Below are positions 38,081 to 48,420 of a stretch of DNA of 64,000 nucleotides, piece by piece. Numbering within the stretch: the first letter of the stretch is position 1; every line of letters begins with the position of its first letter. Below the pieces are notes generated by a model that made no database searches, was not told where the DNA came from, and saw nothing but the letters and a program-made list of their open reading frames with translations. This DNA comes from an uncultured Pelagibacteraceae bacterium (GTDB taxonomy: Bacteria > Pseudomonadota > Alphaproteobacteria > Pelagibacterales > Pelagibacteraceae). The stretch is taken from NCBI GenBank assembly GCA_902614055.1, contig CACMJX010000001.1, positions 377,189 to 441,188 of the forward strand, given 5' to 3'. The translations under genes were made by a program, and so were the position numbers.

Positions 38081-38698
38081 ATGACAAAACGATTAAACTC
38101 AAAACATAAAGTAGATAGAAGACTAAAAGTTAATTTATGGGGTAGACCCAAAAGTCCTTTTAATACTAGAGCGTATCCTCCTGGGCAGCACGGACAAACT
38201 AAATCATCTAAACCATCAGATTATGGGATTCAACTTCAAGCTAAACAAAAACTTAAATGTTACTATGGTAACATGAATGAAAGACAATTTCGAAATATGT
38301 ATAAAAGAGCCATTATGAAAAAAGGTGACACTGCCGAAAATTTAATTGGTTTACTCGAGAGAAGGTTAGATGCTGTAATTTATAGATCAAAATTATCAAA
38401 TACTATTTTTTCATCTAGACAATTAATAAACCATGGACACGTCAGGGTTAATGGTAAAAAAGTAAATATTTCTAGTTACCAAGTAAAAGAAGAAGACAGT
38501 ATTGAAATAAGAGATAAATCCAAACAACTAGCTTTGATAGATATAGCTCTTGCAAACAAAGAAAGAGAAGTTCCTGAGTATTTACAACTAGATGAAAAAA
38601 ATAAAAAAGTAAAATTTGTAAGAATTCCAAAATTTGAGGAAGTTCCTTACCCTGTTGTGATGGAACCTAACCTTGTAATTGAGTATTATTCTAGATAA
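38081..38698 (+). CDS. rpsD: 30S ribosomal protein S4
   Basis: A 205-residue S4 with the RAYPPGQHGQT loop, QLQAKQKLKCYYG, and the S4 RNA-binding domain LERRLDAVIYRS...SRQLINHGHVRVNGKKV. It initiates 30S assembly on 16S rRNA. It stands alone away from the alpha operon, as in many alphaproteobacteria, with its own consensus promoter. The 3' end faces grxD with a 25-base gap. Confidence 0.97.
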   Translation: MTKRLNSKHKVDRRLKVNLWGRPKSPFNTRAYPPGQHGQTKSSKPSDYGIQLQAKQKLKCYYGNMNERQFRNMYKRAIMKKGDTAENLIGLLERRLDAVIYRSKLSNTIFSSRQLINHGHVRVNGKKVNISSYQVKEEDSIEIRDKSKQLALIDIALANKEREVPEYLQLDEKNKKVKFVRIPKFEEVPYPVVMEPNLVIEYYSR

Positions 38699-38723
38699 TT
38701 AATCTATAAGACTTTAAGTAAAC

Positions 38724-39062
38724 TTAGCTTTTCTTTTTAAATTCTATTCCGTTATCTTCAAGAAGTTTTGCTAATTCCCCACTTTCGAACATTTCTTTTA
38801 CAATATCACATCCACCAATGAATTCATTTTTTACATATAGCTGTGGGATTGTAGGCCAATCACTAAAAACTTTAATTCCTTCTCTAAGATTTTGATCAGC
38901 CAAAACATTTACACCTTTAAATTTCACCTCAAGCATTTTTAAAATATTTGTAACAGCCATAGAAAATCCACACTGAGGAGCGTCTGGCGTTCCTTTCATG
39001 AATAAGCACACTTCATTATTTTTAATTTCATTATTAATTAATTCATTAGTTTGATTATCCAT
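38724..39062 (-). CDS. grxD: Monothiol glutaredoxin (Grx4/GrxD type)
   Basis: 112 residues: LFMKGTPDAPQCGFSMAV contains the monothiol CGFS site, followed by WPTIPQLYVKNEFIGGCDIV for glutathione binding. CGFS glutaredoxins carry [2Fe-2S] clusters, and with BolA partners sense or deliver Fe-S. Its start is adjacent to the stop of the BolA gene, supporting that partnership. Confidence 0.95.
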   Translation of the reverse strand: MDNQTNELINNEIKNNEVCLFMKGTPDAPQCGFSMAVTNILKMLEVKFKGVNVLADQNLREGIKVFSDWPTIPQLYVKNEFIGGCDIVKEMFESGELAKLLEDNGIEFKKKS

Positions 39063-39293
39063 TTAGTTCTCCTTAGTTTTAACTGCTAGTGCATGTAATT
39101 CGTTACCCATTTTTCCTTTGAGTGAATTATATACCATTTTGTGTTGTTGAATTTTACTCTTTCCTGCAAATTGCGACGAAATTACTGTGGCAGAGTAATG
39201 ATTGCCATCTCCTGCAAGATCTTGAATTTCTATTTTAGCATCTGGTAATGCTTCCTTTATTAAGATTTCAATTTCTTTTAAATCCATTGCCAT
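39063..39293 (-). CDS. BolA family protein
   Basis: A 76-residue class II KH-like BolA protein: IKEALPDAKIEIQDLAGDGNHYSATVIS, with the conserved His and a second conserved region QHKMVYNSLKGKMGNELHALAV. BolA proteins form [2Fe-2S] heterodimers with CGFS glutaredoxins. It lies between purL (one-base overlap) and grxD (no gap) in the same unit. Confidence 0.93.
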   Translation of the reverse strand: MAMDLKEIEILIKEALPDAKIEIQDLAGDGNHYSATVISSQFAGKSKIQQHKMVYNSLKGKMGNELHALAVKTKEN

Positions 39294-41488
39294 TAGTTAA
39301 CCATATATTCCTTTAGCCAATTTTTATAGCCTTCTTTAATATCGTCAATTGATAATTTTAGATCATTTTCTAATGTAATTTTATTGCCTTGCACTAAACC
39401 CAATTTGTCAAAATGAATAGAGTCTGTTTTAAGCATATTTTCAACATTTTCTAAATTTTCTGGTTTAACTTCAATAATATACCTTCCTTGATCTTCACCA
39501 AAAAAATACTCAAATTTATTTACTAGGCCATTTAAAGGAAACAATTTTATACCTTTACCGCTCTTAATACTCATTTTAGATATAGCAGTTAAAATTCCTC
39601 CTAAAGACACGTCATGACAGGTCTCAATTAAATTTTTATTTCTTAAATTTAAAATACTCATCCCATTCTGTTTTTCGTTGAATAAGTTAATTTCCGGTGG
39701 AGGACCTTTTAATTCAGATAATATATTTCTTGCAAATACTGATTGATCTAAGTGTCCTTCAGTTTTACCTATTACTAAAAGATAATTACCTTCATTCTTT
39801 AATTTCATTGTCATCATTTTTTTGTAATTAGATAACAATCCTATACCTCCAATTGAGGGTGTGGGTTTAATTCCCTTATCTTTTGTTTCATTATAAAAAG
39901 AGACATTTCCTGAAACCACTGGGTAATTTAAATATTTGGATGCCTCTGCAATCCCCTCAACACACTCAACAAATTCACCCATATTTTTTTCTTTTTCTGG
40001 ATTACCAAAATTTAGGCAATTTGTAATTGCTATTGGTTTTGCACCTACAGAAATCATATTTCTCCAGCTTTCACAAACTACTTGTTTGCCCCCCGTTAAT
40101 GGATGTGCATGACAATAAGTTGCAGACGAATCTACAGACGCGGCAACAGCTTTATTTGTGCCATGAACTCTTACAACACCAGCATTACCTCCAGGTTTTT
40201 GTATAGTATCCCCCATAACAGTATGATCATATTGGTTCCAGATCCATTCTTTATCTGCAATATTTGGATCAATTAAAATTTTTTTTAAACAATCACCAAG
40301 TTTTAAAGATTTAAATTGTTCCTTTGAAAAATTATTTTCTTTTGGAAGTTTCGCTTTTATCCATTTTCGATCATACATAGGTGCGTTCTCAGCTAAAAAA
40401 TCAATTGGAATTTCAGCAACTTTTTCATTCTTGAAAAACAATTCTATATTTTTACTATTTGTTGTCTTTCCAATTACTGCAAAGTCTAAGTTCCACTTAT
40501 CAAATATTTTTTTTGCTTCATTTTCTTTTCCTTCTTCTAAAACTATAAGCATTCTCTCTTGGCTTTCTGAGAGCATTATCTCATAAGGTGACATATTTTC
40601 TTCTCTACAGGGAACTTTTGTTAAATCTATTTCAATACCTAAATCACCTTTAGATGCCATTTCAATGCTAGATGATGTTAAACCCGCAGCACCCATATCC
40701 TGAATTGATATAATTGATTTACCAGCCATAAGTTCAAGACAAGCTTCAAGTAAAAGTTTTTCTGTGAATGGATCGCCAACTTGAACAGTGGGTTTTTTTT
40801 CTTCTATTTTGTCATCAAAAATAGCCGATGCCATACTTGCACCATGGATTCCATCTCTTCCTGTTTTTGATCCAACATAAATTACTGGTTTGTTAATTCC
40901 CGCAGCTTTTGAATAAAATATTTTATTTTTATTCACTAAACCTAGTGTCATTGCATTGACTAAAATATTTCCATTATAAGACTCATCAAAGCAAGTTTGA
41001 CCAGCAATTGTGGGAACACCTATACAATTACCATATCCACCAATACCTTTCACAACTCCTCTTAATAAATTTCTTGTTTTTTCATGATCTGGAGAGCCAA
41101 AATGAATAGAATTTAAATTAGCAATAGGTCTCGCACCCATTGTAAATACATCTCTCATAATCCCACCAACACCAGTTGCTGCTCCTTGATAAGGCTCAAT
41201 AAATGATGGATGGTTATGGCTTTCTATTTTAAATACAATCGCATCATCATCTTCAATATCTACAACTCCAGCATTTTCTCCAGGACCCTGGATAACCTGG
41301 TCACCTCTGGTGTGTAATTTTTTTAAATGTTTTCTAGATGATTTGTAAGAGCAGTGTTCATTCCACATTGCTGAAAAAACTCCTAATTCTGTAATATTTG
41401 GTGTTCTCTTTAAAAGATTACAGATTTTCTTATACTCATCACCTTTTAATCCATGCTCAATTGCAATTTTTTCATTAACTTCAATCAT
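39293..41488 (-). CDS. purL: Phosphoribosylformylglycinamidine synthase, large subunit (small-type PurL)
   Basis: 731 residues, the short PurL form that needs PurQ and Pur[40 protein letters not shown] and [18 protein letters not shown] form the ATP and substrate site; [13 protein letters not shown] follows. Makes FGAM in purine synthesis with ammonia from PurQ. Overlaps purQ and bolA by one base each. Confidence 0.96.
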   Translation of the reverse strand: MIEVNEKIAIEHGLKGDEYKKICNLLKRTPNITELGVFSAMWNEHCSYKSSRKHLKKLHTRGDQVIQGPGENAGVVDIEDDDAIVFKIESHNHPSFIEPYQGAATGVGGIMRDVFTMGARPIANLNSIHFGSPDHEKTRNLLRGVVKGIGGYGNCIGVPTIAGQTCFDESYNGNILVNAMTLGLVNKNKIFYSKAAGINKPVIYVGSKTGRDGIHGASMASAIFDDKIEEKKPTVQVGDPFTEKLLLEACLELMAGKSIISIQDMGAAGLTSSSIEMASKGDLGIEIDLTKVPCREENMSPYEIMLSESQERMLIVLEEGKENEAKKIFDKWNLDFAVIGKTTNSKNIELFFKNEKVAEIPIDFLAENAPMYDRKWIKAKLPKENNFSKEQFKSLKLGDCLKKILIDPNIADKEWIWNQYDHTVMGDTIQKPGGNAGVVRVHGTNKAVAASVDSSATYCHAHPLTGGKQVVCESWRNMISVGAKPIAITNCLNFGNPEKEKNMGEFVECVEGIAEASKYLNYPVVSGNVSFYNETKDKGIKPTPSIGGIGLLSNYKKMMTMKLKNEGNYLLVIGKTEGHLDQSVFARNILSELKGPPPEINLFNEKQNGMSILNLRNKNLIETCHDVSLGGILTAISKMSIKSGKGIKLFPLNGLVNKFEYFFGEDQGRYIIEVKPENLENVENMLKTDSIHFDKLGLVQGNKITLENDLKLSIDDIKEGYKNWLKEYMVN

Positions 41489-42168
41489 TATAAGCTTTCA
41501 ATTAAATTTTCAAAAAAAATTGATCCATCTTCACCTGATAAAAATGGATCAATCATTCTTTCTGGGTGAGGCATCATTCCTAAAATATTTTTATCTTTGT
41601 TAAATATACCAGCTATATTTTTTAAAGCGCCGTTTGGGTTATTCTTTTCATCATCATTTCCTTCATGGTCACAATATGTCACTGCAATTTGATCATTGTC
41701 TTCAATTGATTTTAATTCGTCGTTTGAGCAAAAATAATTTCCTTCATTGTGAGCAATATGGAGTTTTAAAACTTCTTTTTCAATTTTTTTAAAATATTTA
41801 TTCTCTTTATTTTTAATTTTTACGAAAACATTTTTGCAAATAAAGTTTAAGTATTTATTTTGTTGAAGTATTCCAGGCAACAAACCTGTCTCAGTTAGTA
41901 TTTGAAAACCATTACAAATTCCAAGGACTAATCCTCCTGAATTTGCAAAATCAATCACAGATTTAATTATTCTTGATTTTCCTGCAATACTGCCACATCT
42001 AAGGTAATCACCGTAAGAAAAACCTCCAGGCAGTACAATTAAATCACTTTTAGGTATTTTAGAATCATCATGCCAAACCATTTGATTGTCAAAACCAAAT
42101 TTCTTTAAAGCCACATCCATATCTCTATCGCAATTTGAACCAGGAAATATAATTACTGATGATTTCAT
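41488..42168 (-). CDS. purQ: Phosphoribosylformylglycinamidine synthase, glutaminase subunit
   Basis: 226 residues from the ATG at 42168, which gives the normal start [18 protein letters not shown]; an upstream in-frame ATG at 42198 would lie inside purS. The class I glutaminase triad is visible: [17 protein letters not shown] (Cys) and the C-terminal GMMPHPERM (His, Glu). Supplies ammonia to PurL. It starts 7 bases after purS. Confidence 0.94.
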   Translation of the reverse strand: MKSSVIIFPGSNCDRDMDVALKKFGFDNQMVWHDDSKIPKSDLIVLPGGFSYGDYLRCGSIAGKSRIIKSVIDFANSGGLVLGICNGFQILTETGLLPGILQQNKYLNFICKNVFVKIKNKENKYFKKIEKEVLKLHIAHNEGNYFCSNDELKSIEDNDQIAVTYCDHEGNDDEKNNPNGALKNIAGIFNKDKNILGMMPHPERMIDPFLSGEDGSIFFENLIESL

Positions 42169-42175
42169 TAAGTAG

Positions 42176-42409
42176 TTACAAGATTTTATAATCCTCAATA
42201 ACTAGATTAGCTAAAAGTTTTTTACACATTTCTTCTGCTTGAGATTTAGCTATACCCTTATCGCTCTCGTTTACCTCAATTTCAAAATACTTTCCTTGTC
42301 TAACTTCTGAAACGTTATCAAAAGCCATACCATTCAAAGTTTGCTGTATTGCTTTACCTTGAGGATCTAAAACACCATTTTTTAGAGTGACTATTAGTTT
42401 TACTCTCAT
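42176..42409 (-). CDS. purS: Phosphoribosylformylglycinamidine synthase subunit PurS
   Basis: 77 residues: KNGVLDPQGKAIQQTLNGMAF and VSEVRQGKYFEIEV are typical PurS. It bridges PurQ and PurL in the three-protein FGAM synthase. Overlaps purC by 4 bases (ATGA) and precedes purQ by 7 bases. Confidence 0.95.
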   Translation of the reverse strand: MRVKLIVTLKNGVLDPQGKAIQQTLNGMAFDNVSEVRQGKYFEIEVNESDKGIAKSQAEEMCKKLLANLVIEDYKIL

Positions 42410-43191
42410 TTTTTTTTAATTTTTACAGCTTTTGGTTTAGGATAGGTTAATGGTCTTATGTTTGATTGCTCGTGTAATATATTTAATCTAACAGCTACTT
42501 CTTGATAAGCTTCAACTAAGTTTCCTAAATTATTTCTAAACCTATCTTTATCTAGTTTTTTATCTGTACGCATGTCCCAAAGCCTACAAGTATCAGGGCT
42601 AATTTCGTCAGCTAACATTACTTCTTTTTTGCGATCACTTTCACTTCTTCCAAATTCAACTTTAAAATCTACTAATTTAATTCCAACGCCTCTAAACATC
42701 CCTTGAAGAAAATCATTTATTCTTCTTACTTCTTCGTAAATAAAATCTAGCTCAAATACATCCATCCATTTAAAAGCTAAAATATGTTCTCTACTTACTA
42801 ATGGGTCGCCTAAATCATCATTTTTTAAGCAATACTCAACTAATGGATAATCCAATATAGTTCCGTCCTCTATTCCTAATCTTTTTGTTAAAGATCCTGT
42901 AGCAATATTTCTGACAATAAATTCAATTGGAATAATTTCAACTAACTTTACAAGTTGTTCTCTCATATTAATTCTTTTTACTAAATGGTTTTTGATACCA
43001 ACATTACTTAATTGGGTAAGTATGTGCTCTGATATTCTATTATTTAAAATTCCTTTACCCTCAATGACATCTTTTTTTTGATTATTGAAAGCAGTAGCAT
43101 CATCCTTGAAGTGTTGAATTACTAAATTCTTGTCACTGGTAGCATAAATTATTTTTGCTTTACCTTCGTATAATTTTTTCCCTTTTTTCAT
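42406..43191 (-). CDS. purC: SAICAR synthetase
   Basis: 261 residues: KLYEGKAKIIYATSD starts the ATP-grasp-like fold, with IPIEFIVRNIATGSL and LVDFKVEFGR following, then DEISPDTCRLWD. It joins aspartate to CAIR. It overlaps purB by 4 bases and purS by 4 bases, so translation of this pur cluster is tightly coupled. Confidence 0.96.
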   Translation of the reverse strand: MKKGKKLYEGKAKIIYATSDKNLVIQHFKDDATAFNNQKKDVIEGKGILNNRISEHILTQLSNVGIKNHLVKRINMREQLVKLVEIIPIEFIVRNIATGSLTKRLGIEDGTILDYPLVEYCLKNDDLGDPLVSREHILAFKWMDVFELDFIYEEVRRINDFLQGMFRGVGIKLVDFKVEFGRSESDRKKEVMLADEISPDTCRLWDMRTDKKLDKDRFRNNLGNLVEAYQEVAVRLNILHEQSNIRPLTYPKPKAVKIKKK

Positions 43192-44483
43192 TTTTTAAAC
43201 ACCCTTTTAAAAATTAAATTAACATTCTTAAAGTGTGAGGAATAATCAAATATTTTTTTCATTTTTTTGTTTGATACTCTAGATGTAATGTTTTTGTCGC
43301 TCATCACAACATCTAAAAGGTTAAGATTATCTGCTATGCATTTTTTAGCGTGTGCTTGGACCAATCTATACGAATTTTCTCTAGATAAACCTGATTTAGT
43401 TAATTCGAGCATCAACTCTTGTGAGAAAATGGTACCCTTTGTGATATTAAGGTTATTAAGCATTTTCTTTGGATAGACTATCATTTTGTCTAAAACGTTT
43501 GCTAATCTCACTAAAGCAAAATCCAATGTTATATTTGCATCTGGTCCTATGTTTCTTTCGACACTTGAATGTGAAATATCTCTTTCATGCCAAAGTGCAA
43601 TATTTTCTAAAGCTGGAATGGTATAGCTTCTAACCATTCTAGCTAGTCCAGTTAGGTTTTCACTTAGTATAGGGTTCTTCTTGTGAGGCATTGCACTTGA
43701 TCCTTTTTGTTTTTTTGAAAAAAATTCCTGCAATTCATAAACTTCAGTTCTTTGTAAGTGTCTAATTTCAGTTGAAATTCTCTCAATTGATCCTGCTATA
43801 ATACCTAAAACTGAAAAATAATATGCATGTCTATCTCTTGGAATAATCTGTGTAGATACTGGTTCAGCTTTTAATCCCAATTTTTTTGCAACATGTCTCT
43901 CTACATTAGGATTAATGTTTGCAAATGTGCCAACAGCACCTGAGATTGTACAAGTTGATATTTCATCTATGGCACTAATTAATCTTTTTTTATTTCTTTT
44001 AAATTCTTCATAATAAGAAGCTAATTTTAGTCCAAATGTTATAGGTTCAGCATGTATCCCATGACTTCTACCCATGCATGGTGTGAATTTATATTTTTTA
44101 GCTTTTGATTTTAAAACTTTTAATATTTGATCAATATCCTTTAATAAAATTTTACCAGACTGGACTAATTGAATATTAAAACTTGTATCTACCACATCTG
44201 ATGAGGTCATTCCTTGGTGTAAATATCTAGCTTTAATACCTACTTTTTCAGTAATGGATGTGAGAAATGCTATAACATCATGCTTTACTTTAGCTTCGAT
44301 ATTATGGATTCTTTTAACATTAATTTTAGCTTTTTTTCTAACAGCACTTGCCACACCTCTTGGAATTGTTCCTAATTTTTCCATTCCTTCAGCTGCAGCA
44401 ATCTCTACGTCTAACCAGATTTGAAATTTATTATATTCGGACCATATATCCGTAAGTTCTTTTCTAGAGTATCGTGTTATCAT
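43188..44483 (-). CDS. purB: Adenylosuccinate lyase
   Basis: A 431-residue fumarase/aspartase-fold enzyme. TSSDVVDTSFNIQL, GRSHGIHAEPITFG (general acid His) and the signature KGSSAMPHKKNPILSENL are present. It releases fumarate from SAICAR and adenylosuccinate. First of the coupled purBCSQL genes; overlaps map by one base. Confidence 0.96.
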   Translation of the reverse strand: MITRYSRKELTDIWSEYNKFQIWLDVEIAAAEGMEKLGTIPRGVASAVRKKAKINVKRIHNIEAKVKHDVIAFLTSITEKVGIKARYLHQGMTSSDVVDTSFNIQLVQSGKILLKDIDQILKVLKSKAKKYKFTPCMGRSHGIHAEPITFGLKLASYYEEFKRNKKRLISAIDEISTCTISGAVGTFANINPNVERHVAKKLGLKAEPVSTQIIPRDRHAYYFSVLGIIAGSIERISTEIRHLQRTEVYELQEFFSKKQKGSSAMPHKKNPILSENLTGLARMVRSYTIPALENIALWHERDISHSSVERNIGPDANITLDFALVRLANVLDKMIVYPKKMLNNLNITKGTIFSQELMLELTKSGLSRENSYRLVQAHAKKCIADNLNLLDVVMSDKNITSRVSNKKMKKIFDYSSHFKNVNLIFKRVFKK

Positions 44484-45253
44484 TAATTATATGGAGGCCT
44501 CGTATAACCTTTAACAGATTCTGTGAAAATTTCATAAGAGTCTTCTGTAATTCCTATTGTATGCTCAAATTGTGCAGATAAAGACTTATCCTTTGTAACT
44601 GCTGTCCACCCATCATTTAGAACCTTTACGTCCAATTTTCCAACATTGATCATTGGCTCTATTGTAAATGTCATACCAGGTGTTAGTTCATGACCTGTAT
44701 TTTTCTTACCATAATGAAGAATATTAGGTTGCTCATGAAAAGTATTGCTAATACCATGACCACAGAAATCTCTAACAACTGAAAAACCTCTTTCTTCAAC
44801 AAAGGATTGAATTTCATATCCAATGTCTCCTAATTTTACTCCTGGTTTTAAAATTGCTATTCCTTTCATCATAGACTCGTAAGTTGTCTCAATTAAGTTT
44901 TTAGCTTTCACTGGAATATCTCCAATAGTAAACATTCTACTAGTGTCACCATAGTAATTATTAACTATAGCTGTTACATCAATATTAACTGCATCACCCT
45001 CATTTAAAATTCTATCAGATGGAATGCCATGGCAAACAACGTGGTTTAATGAAGTACACAAAGATTTTTTAAAACCCCTGTAGTATAATGGAGCAGAGTG
45101 TCCACCATTATCTCTAATGAATTCATATCCGAGTTGATCAATTCTATCTGTGGATACACCTTCTTTAACTTCATTTGTTAGCATATCTAAAGTTCTAGAT
45201 GCAAGTTTCCCAGCAATTCTCATTTTTTCAAATTTTTCTGAATAATTACTCAT
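44483..45253 (-). CDS. map: Methionine aminopeptidase, type I
   Basis: 256 residues. Metal ligands and the substrate His are in VVCHGIPSD, NIDVTAIVNNYYGDTSRMF, FCGHGISNTFHEQPN, FTIEPM and AQFEHTIGI. Removes the initiator Met from new proteins. Overlaps sfsA by 8 bases and purB by one base, so the sfsA-map-pur genes form one unit. Confidence 0.96.
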   Translation of the reverse strand: MSNYSEKFEKMRIAGKLASRTLDMLTNEVKEGVSTDRIDQLGYEFIRDNGGHSAPLYYRGFKKSLCTSLNHVVCHGIPSDRILNEGDAVNIDVTAIVNNYYGDTSRMFTIGDIPVKAKNLIETTYESMMKGIAILKPGVKLGDIGYEIQSFVEERGFSVVRDFCGHGISNTFHEQPNILHYGKKNTGHELTPGMTFTIEPMINVGKLDVKVLNDGWTAVTKDKSLSAQFEHTIGITEDSYEIFTESVKGYTRPPYN

Positions 45254-45932
45254 CTAAAATTCTTATTTTTTTTTCAATTTTTATTTCTTTAGAATTTAAA
45301 CTGCATCTGTAAGCAAGAAAGCTTACGCCAGATTTTTTAGCATCTAAATATTCCTTATAATAATTAGAATCTATATCTTTTGCTATTCTAAAATTATTTA
45401 TACCCTGAATTTGAGTTAAAAATAAGACATAAGGCTTATATCCTTTTTTAATTGATTCCTTTAACTTTTGGAGGTGTTTTGTACCTCTAGAGGTAATAGC
45501 ATCTGGAAATTCAGCCAAATCATCTTCTCTTATAAGTGTTGTATTTTTTACTTCTAATATTTTTTTATCACATAAAAAATCAAATCTAGTGTCATCTGAA
45601 TACTTAAATTCTGCTCGAATATTTTTAATCTTACTAAATTCCTTTATTAATTTATTCTCTAAAGCATGTTCAGCAATTCTGTTCGCTCTATGCGTATTTA
45701 CTCCAACTATTCTCTTTCCTACTTTTATCATTTCCAGGGTAAATTTTAATTTACGCTTAGGATCATTATGCTCACTGATCCAAGCCTCATTTCCTTTATC
45801 TAGTAAACCCATCATAGAACCTGTATTTGGACAGTGTGCCACAACAGTTTTATTATTTACTTCTATATCTGTGAAAAATCTCTTATATCTCCTGATTAAT
45901 TTGCCTTTTAATAAAGTGTTGGTAAATTTCAT
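45246..45932 (-). CDS. sfsA: Sugar fermentation stimulation protein homolog SfsA
   Basis: 228 residues with SfsA landmarks: GKLIRRYKRFFTDIEVN at the OB-fold start, VAHCPNTGSMMGLL, RANRIAEHALE, FDFLCDKKILEVKNTTL and FPDAITSRGTKHLQKL, the last two like the nuclease-type PD-(D/E)xK core. Role not firmly known (nucleic-acid binding or nuclease). Starts 22 bases from the divergent CinA-N gene. Confidence 0.93.
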   Translation of the reverse strand: MKFTNTLLKGKLIRRYKRFFTDIEVNNKTVVAHCPNTGSMMGLLDKGNEAWISEHNDPKRKLKFTLEMIKVGKRIVGVNTHRANRIAEHALENKLIKEFSKIKNIRAEFKYSDDTRFDFLCDKKILEVKNTTLIREDDLAEFPDAITSRGTKHLQKLKESIKKGYKPYVLFLTQIQGINNFRIAKDIDSNYYKEYLDAKKSGVSFLAYRCSLNSKEIKIEKKIRILDE

Positions 45933-45954
45933 AGAATTTTATTTATATTTAGAA

Positions 45955-46707
45955 ATGCCTAATAAAAAAGAAATATCTGCAGCAATTATCATCATAGGTA
46001 ACGAAGTATTATCTGGCAGAACAAAAGATCTAAATACAAGCACACTTGCAACTTGGTTAAATTCATTAGGAATTATGGTAGGTGAGGTGAGAGTGATACC
46101 TGATATAGAGCAAACAATAATAGATACTGTTCATGAGTTAAGAGTTAAATACAACTATGTGTTTACTACTGGTGGTATTGGACCAACCCATGATGATATT
46201 ACAGCAGAATCAATTTCAAAGGCATTTAATATTGAGTATGGGTTTCATAAAGAAGCATTTGCTATTTTAGAAAAATATTACGAACCTGGTAATTTTAATG
46301 ATGGAAGACAGAAAATGGCCAAGATGCCAGTTACAGCTAATCTTATTTTAAATCCAACAAGTGGCGCTCCAGGATTTTATGTAGAAAATGTATTTTCTCT
46401 TCCGGGCGTTCCATCAATATTAAAAGCAATGATTGGTGGACTTGGCAATGTATTAGTCGGAGGCGATCCAATATTAAGTAAGACAATAAATTTGATGACC
46501 TATGAAAGTGAAATAGCAAGCTCGTTAACTGATGTTCAAGATAATAACAAAGATGTAGAAATTGGAAGTTATCCTTTTTTTAGACAAGGTAAATTAGGTG
46601 TCTCAATTGTTTTAAGATCAAAAGATCAAGATAAAATAAACTTATGTAACTCACTAATCCTTGAATTTGTAAAAGCAAAAAATATTAAAGTAGTTGAACT
46701 AGAGTAA
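45955..46707 (+). CDS. Molybdopterin-binding (CinA N-terminal / MoaB-like) protein
   Basis: 250 residues from the ATG at 45955. The much longer open frame reaching back to 45589 only runs antisense through sfsA. SAAIIIIGNEVLSGRTKDLN and FTTGGIGPTHDDITAESIS are the MoCF-binding signature, followed by LPGVPSILKAMI. CinA N-domains in this form hydrolyse ADP-ribose or NAD-related compounds; the C-terminal deamidase domain of full CinA is absent. Overlaps the GGCT gene by one base. Confidence 0.85.
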   Translation: MPNKKEISAAIIIIGNEVLSGRTKDLNTSTLATWLNSLGIMVGEVRVIPDIEQTIIDTVHELRVKYNYVFTTGGIGPTHDDITAESISKAFNIEYGFHKEAFAILEKYYEPGNFNDGRQKMAKMPVTANLILNPTSGAPGFYVENVFSLPGVPSILKAMIGGLGNVLVGGDPILSKTINLMTYESEIASSLTDVQDNNKDVEIGSYPFFRQGKLGVSIVLRSKDQDKINLCNSLILEFVKAKNIKVVELE

Positions 46708-47114
46708 TGTTATATTTTGCTTACGGAAGTAATCTTAACCTTTTTCAAATGAAACGGAGATGTAAAGACTCTGTTTTCTTAAAAAAATACGAACTCAAAG
46801 GATATAGATTAAACTTCAGAAGCAAATATAGAGCTGCAGATATAGAAAAGAGCAAAAATTCTCTAGTTCATGGCGCATTATTTGAAATATCAAAAAGTGA
46901 TGAAAAAAAGCTAGATGTTTATGAAGATTATCCAATTCTTTATAAAAAACTTTATTTTACTTATTACAATAAAACAGTGATGACTTATATCATGGTTAAT
47001 AAAACAGAATTTAGATATCCAACTGAAAGATATTTGAATGTGGTTAAACGAGGATACAAAGATTGTAAACTCGATATGAAATATTTAAAAATTGCCTTAC
47101 AACCAGTTAAGTAA
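46707..47114 (+). CDS. Gamma-glutamylcyclotransferase-like (AIG2/GGCT) protein
   Basis: 135 residues with FAYGSNLN at the start (substrate loop) and the catalytic Glu expected in LDVYEDYP. GGCT-fold enzymes cyclise gamma-glutamyl compounds to 5-oxoproline; many bacterial members are uncharacterised. It overlaps its neighbours by one base on each side. Confidence 0.8.
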   Translation: MLYFAYGSNLNLFQMKRRCKDSVFLKKYELKGYRLNFRSKYRAADIEKSKNSLVHGALFEISKSDEKKLDVYEDYPILYKKLYFTYYNKTVMTYIMVNKTEFRYPTERYLNVVKRGYKDCKLDMKYLKIALQPVK

Positions 47115-47800
47115 TGTTCACAAAAAAACAATTATTAACAAAGGGTTTATTTTCTGTAGCACCGCATATGTTTTCAGTAATTCCTTTTGGAATTGTTTGT
47201 GGTGCAATTGGCATTGAGCTTGGTTTTAATCCAATTTTAGTTTACGCAATGTCTATCATTATTTTTGGTGGTGCATCTCAAATTGTCTTTTTACAACTTC
47301 TTTCTGGAGGAGCTTCTGCATTAATTGCAGTCACATCAGTAGGGGTAATTAATTCTAGACACTTATTATATGGAGCTGTTTTGTCTGAATATTTGGAAAA
47401 ACTCTCATTTATTAAGAAGTTATTGATATCCTATATAGTAGTAGACCAAGGGTTTGCCGAGTCGAACAAATTCTTCCAAAAAAATAAAAATGAACCACAT
47501 TTACATTATCATTTGATAGGTACCGGTGGAACTCTTTGGATTTGTTGGCAGTTAGCAACATTGTCAGGAATAATTCTTGGCTCATTTGTGCCTGAGCAAT
47601 TAGGATTGAAATTTGCTGTTCCTTTAACATTTATTGCAATTGTAGTTCAAGATTTAAAAAAAATAGATCATGTAATAGTAATGATTACTTGTGGGTTAAG
47701 TTCATTATTATTTTTTGATGCACCATTTAAATCGTACATAATCATTTCACCTATAATTGCATTATTTGTTGCTGCATTAGTATTGAGGTTAAAAAAATGA
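47114..47800 (+). CDS. azlC: AzlC family branched-chain amino acid exporter, large subunit
   Basis: A 228-residue membrane protein with FSVIPFGIVCGAIGIELGF and IIFGGASQIVFLQLLSGGAS, the AzlC signature, plus NSRHLLYGAVLSEYL. Works with AzlD to export branched-chain or related amino acids. Overlaps azlD by 4 bases. Confidence 0.9.
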   Translation: MFTKKQLLTKGLFSVAPHMFSVIPFGIVCGAIGIELGFNPILVYAMSIIIFGGASQIVFLQLLSGGASALIAVTSVGVINSRHLLYGAVLSEYLEKLSFIKKLLISYIVVDQGFAESNKFFQKNKNEPHLHYHLIGTGGTLWICWQLATLSGIILGSFVPEQLGLKFAVPLTFIAIVVQDLKKIDHVIVMITCGLSSLLFFDAPFKSYIIISPIIALFVAALVLRLKK

Positions 47801-48108
47801 CTTGGTTAACAATTATAATTGCAGGGATAATTACTTACTTTACGAGAATGACTATGGTTGCTTTAGTAGATAGAGATTTACTTGGTGAGAGAGTAAAAGC
47901 GGTTTTAGCGTATGTACCATCAGCAGTATTTCCAGCAATAATATTTCCTGGAATATTTATTAATGATTATGGAACTTTTATAGAAATAAATGATCCTAAA
48001 ATCTTTGGTGCAATAGTTGCAATATTAGTTGGATACTTTTCTAGAAATGTAATAGCGACAATATTATCTGGGTTATCCTCCTACTGGGTTATTATTTTCT
48101 TATTATAA
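47797..48108 (+). CDS. azlD: AzlD family branched-chain amino acid exporter, small subunit
   Basis: A 103-residue protein with four membrane helices; ITYFTRMTMVAL and VKAVLAYVPSAVFPAIIFPG are AzlD landmarks. It starts inside the end of azlC (ATGA overlap) and forms the two-component exporter with it. The following small lipoprotein is 28 bases away. Confidence 0.9.
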   Translation: MTWLTIIIAGIITYFTRMTMVALVDRDLLGERVKAVLAYVPSAVFPAIIFPGIFINDYGTFIEINDPKIFGAIVAILVGYFSRNVIATILSGLSSYWVIIFLL

Positions 48109-48136
48109 AATTAAATTATCCATTATTATCAACCTA

Positions 48137-48379
48137 ATGAAATTTTTTACTTACATATTATTTTTTATATTTATTTATGGTTGTGCAGCACAAGAGGTAA
48201 ACACTATTAAGTATAAATTCAGAACTGAAGATATTGTTAAAAAAGAATGCAAAATAGCTGTTGAGCAAAAAAAACGAAGTAGAAGAAATGACGTTACCTC
48301 TAAAAATTTTATTACTCATTATACCAAAGCTTTTAATGCAAATAATAAAGTTAAAAGAGCTTGTGATCCTTATAGATAA
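48137..48379 (+). CDS. Small lipoprotein, function unknown
   Basis: 80 residues. MKFFTYILFFIFIYGCAAQ is a lipoprotein signal with the Cys at about residue 16 as lipidation site. The rest is basic (KKRSRRNDV) with two further Cys, so the mature form may be disulfide-linked. No family recognised. Located 28 bases after azlD. Confidence 0.6.
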   Translation: MKFFTYILFFIFIYGCAAQEVNTIKYKFRTEDIVKKECKIAVEQKKRSRRNDVTSKNFITHYTKAFNANNKVKRACDPYR

Positions 48380-48420
48380 TTAATCTATTAAAAATAATAA
48401 TTTTATTATAAAATTCACAA

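Noticed and set aside
38698..38724. Terminator between rpsD and grxD
   Set aside because: The 25-base gap has no convincing stem with a T-run.
45589..45954. N-terminal extension of the CinA-N gene back to 45589
   Set aside because: The added 122 residues run antisense through sfsA and are not like the family; the ATG at 45955 begins the conserved domain.
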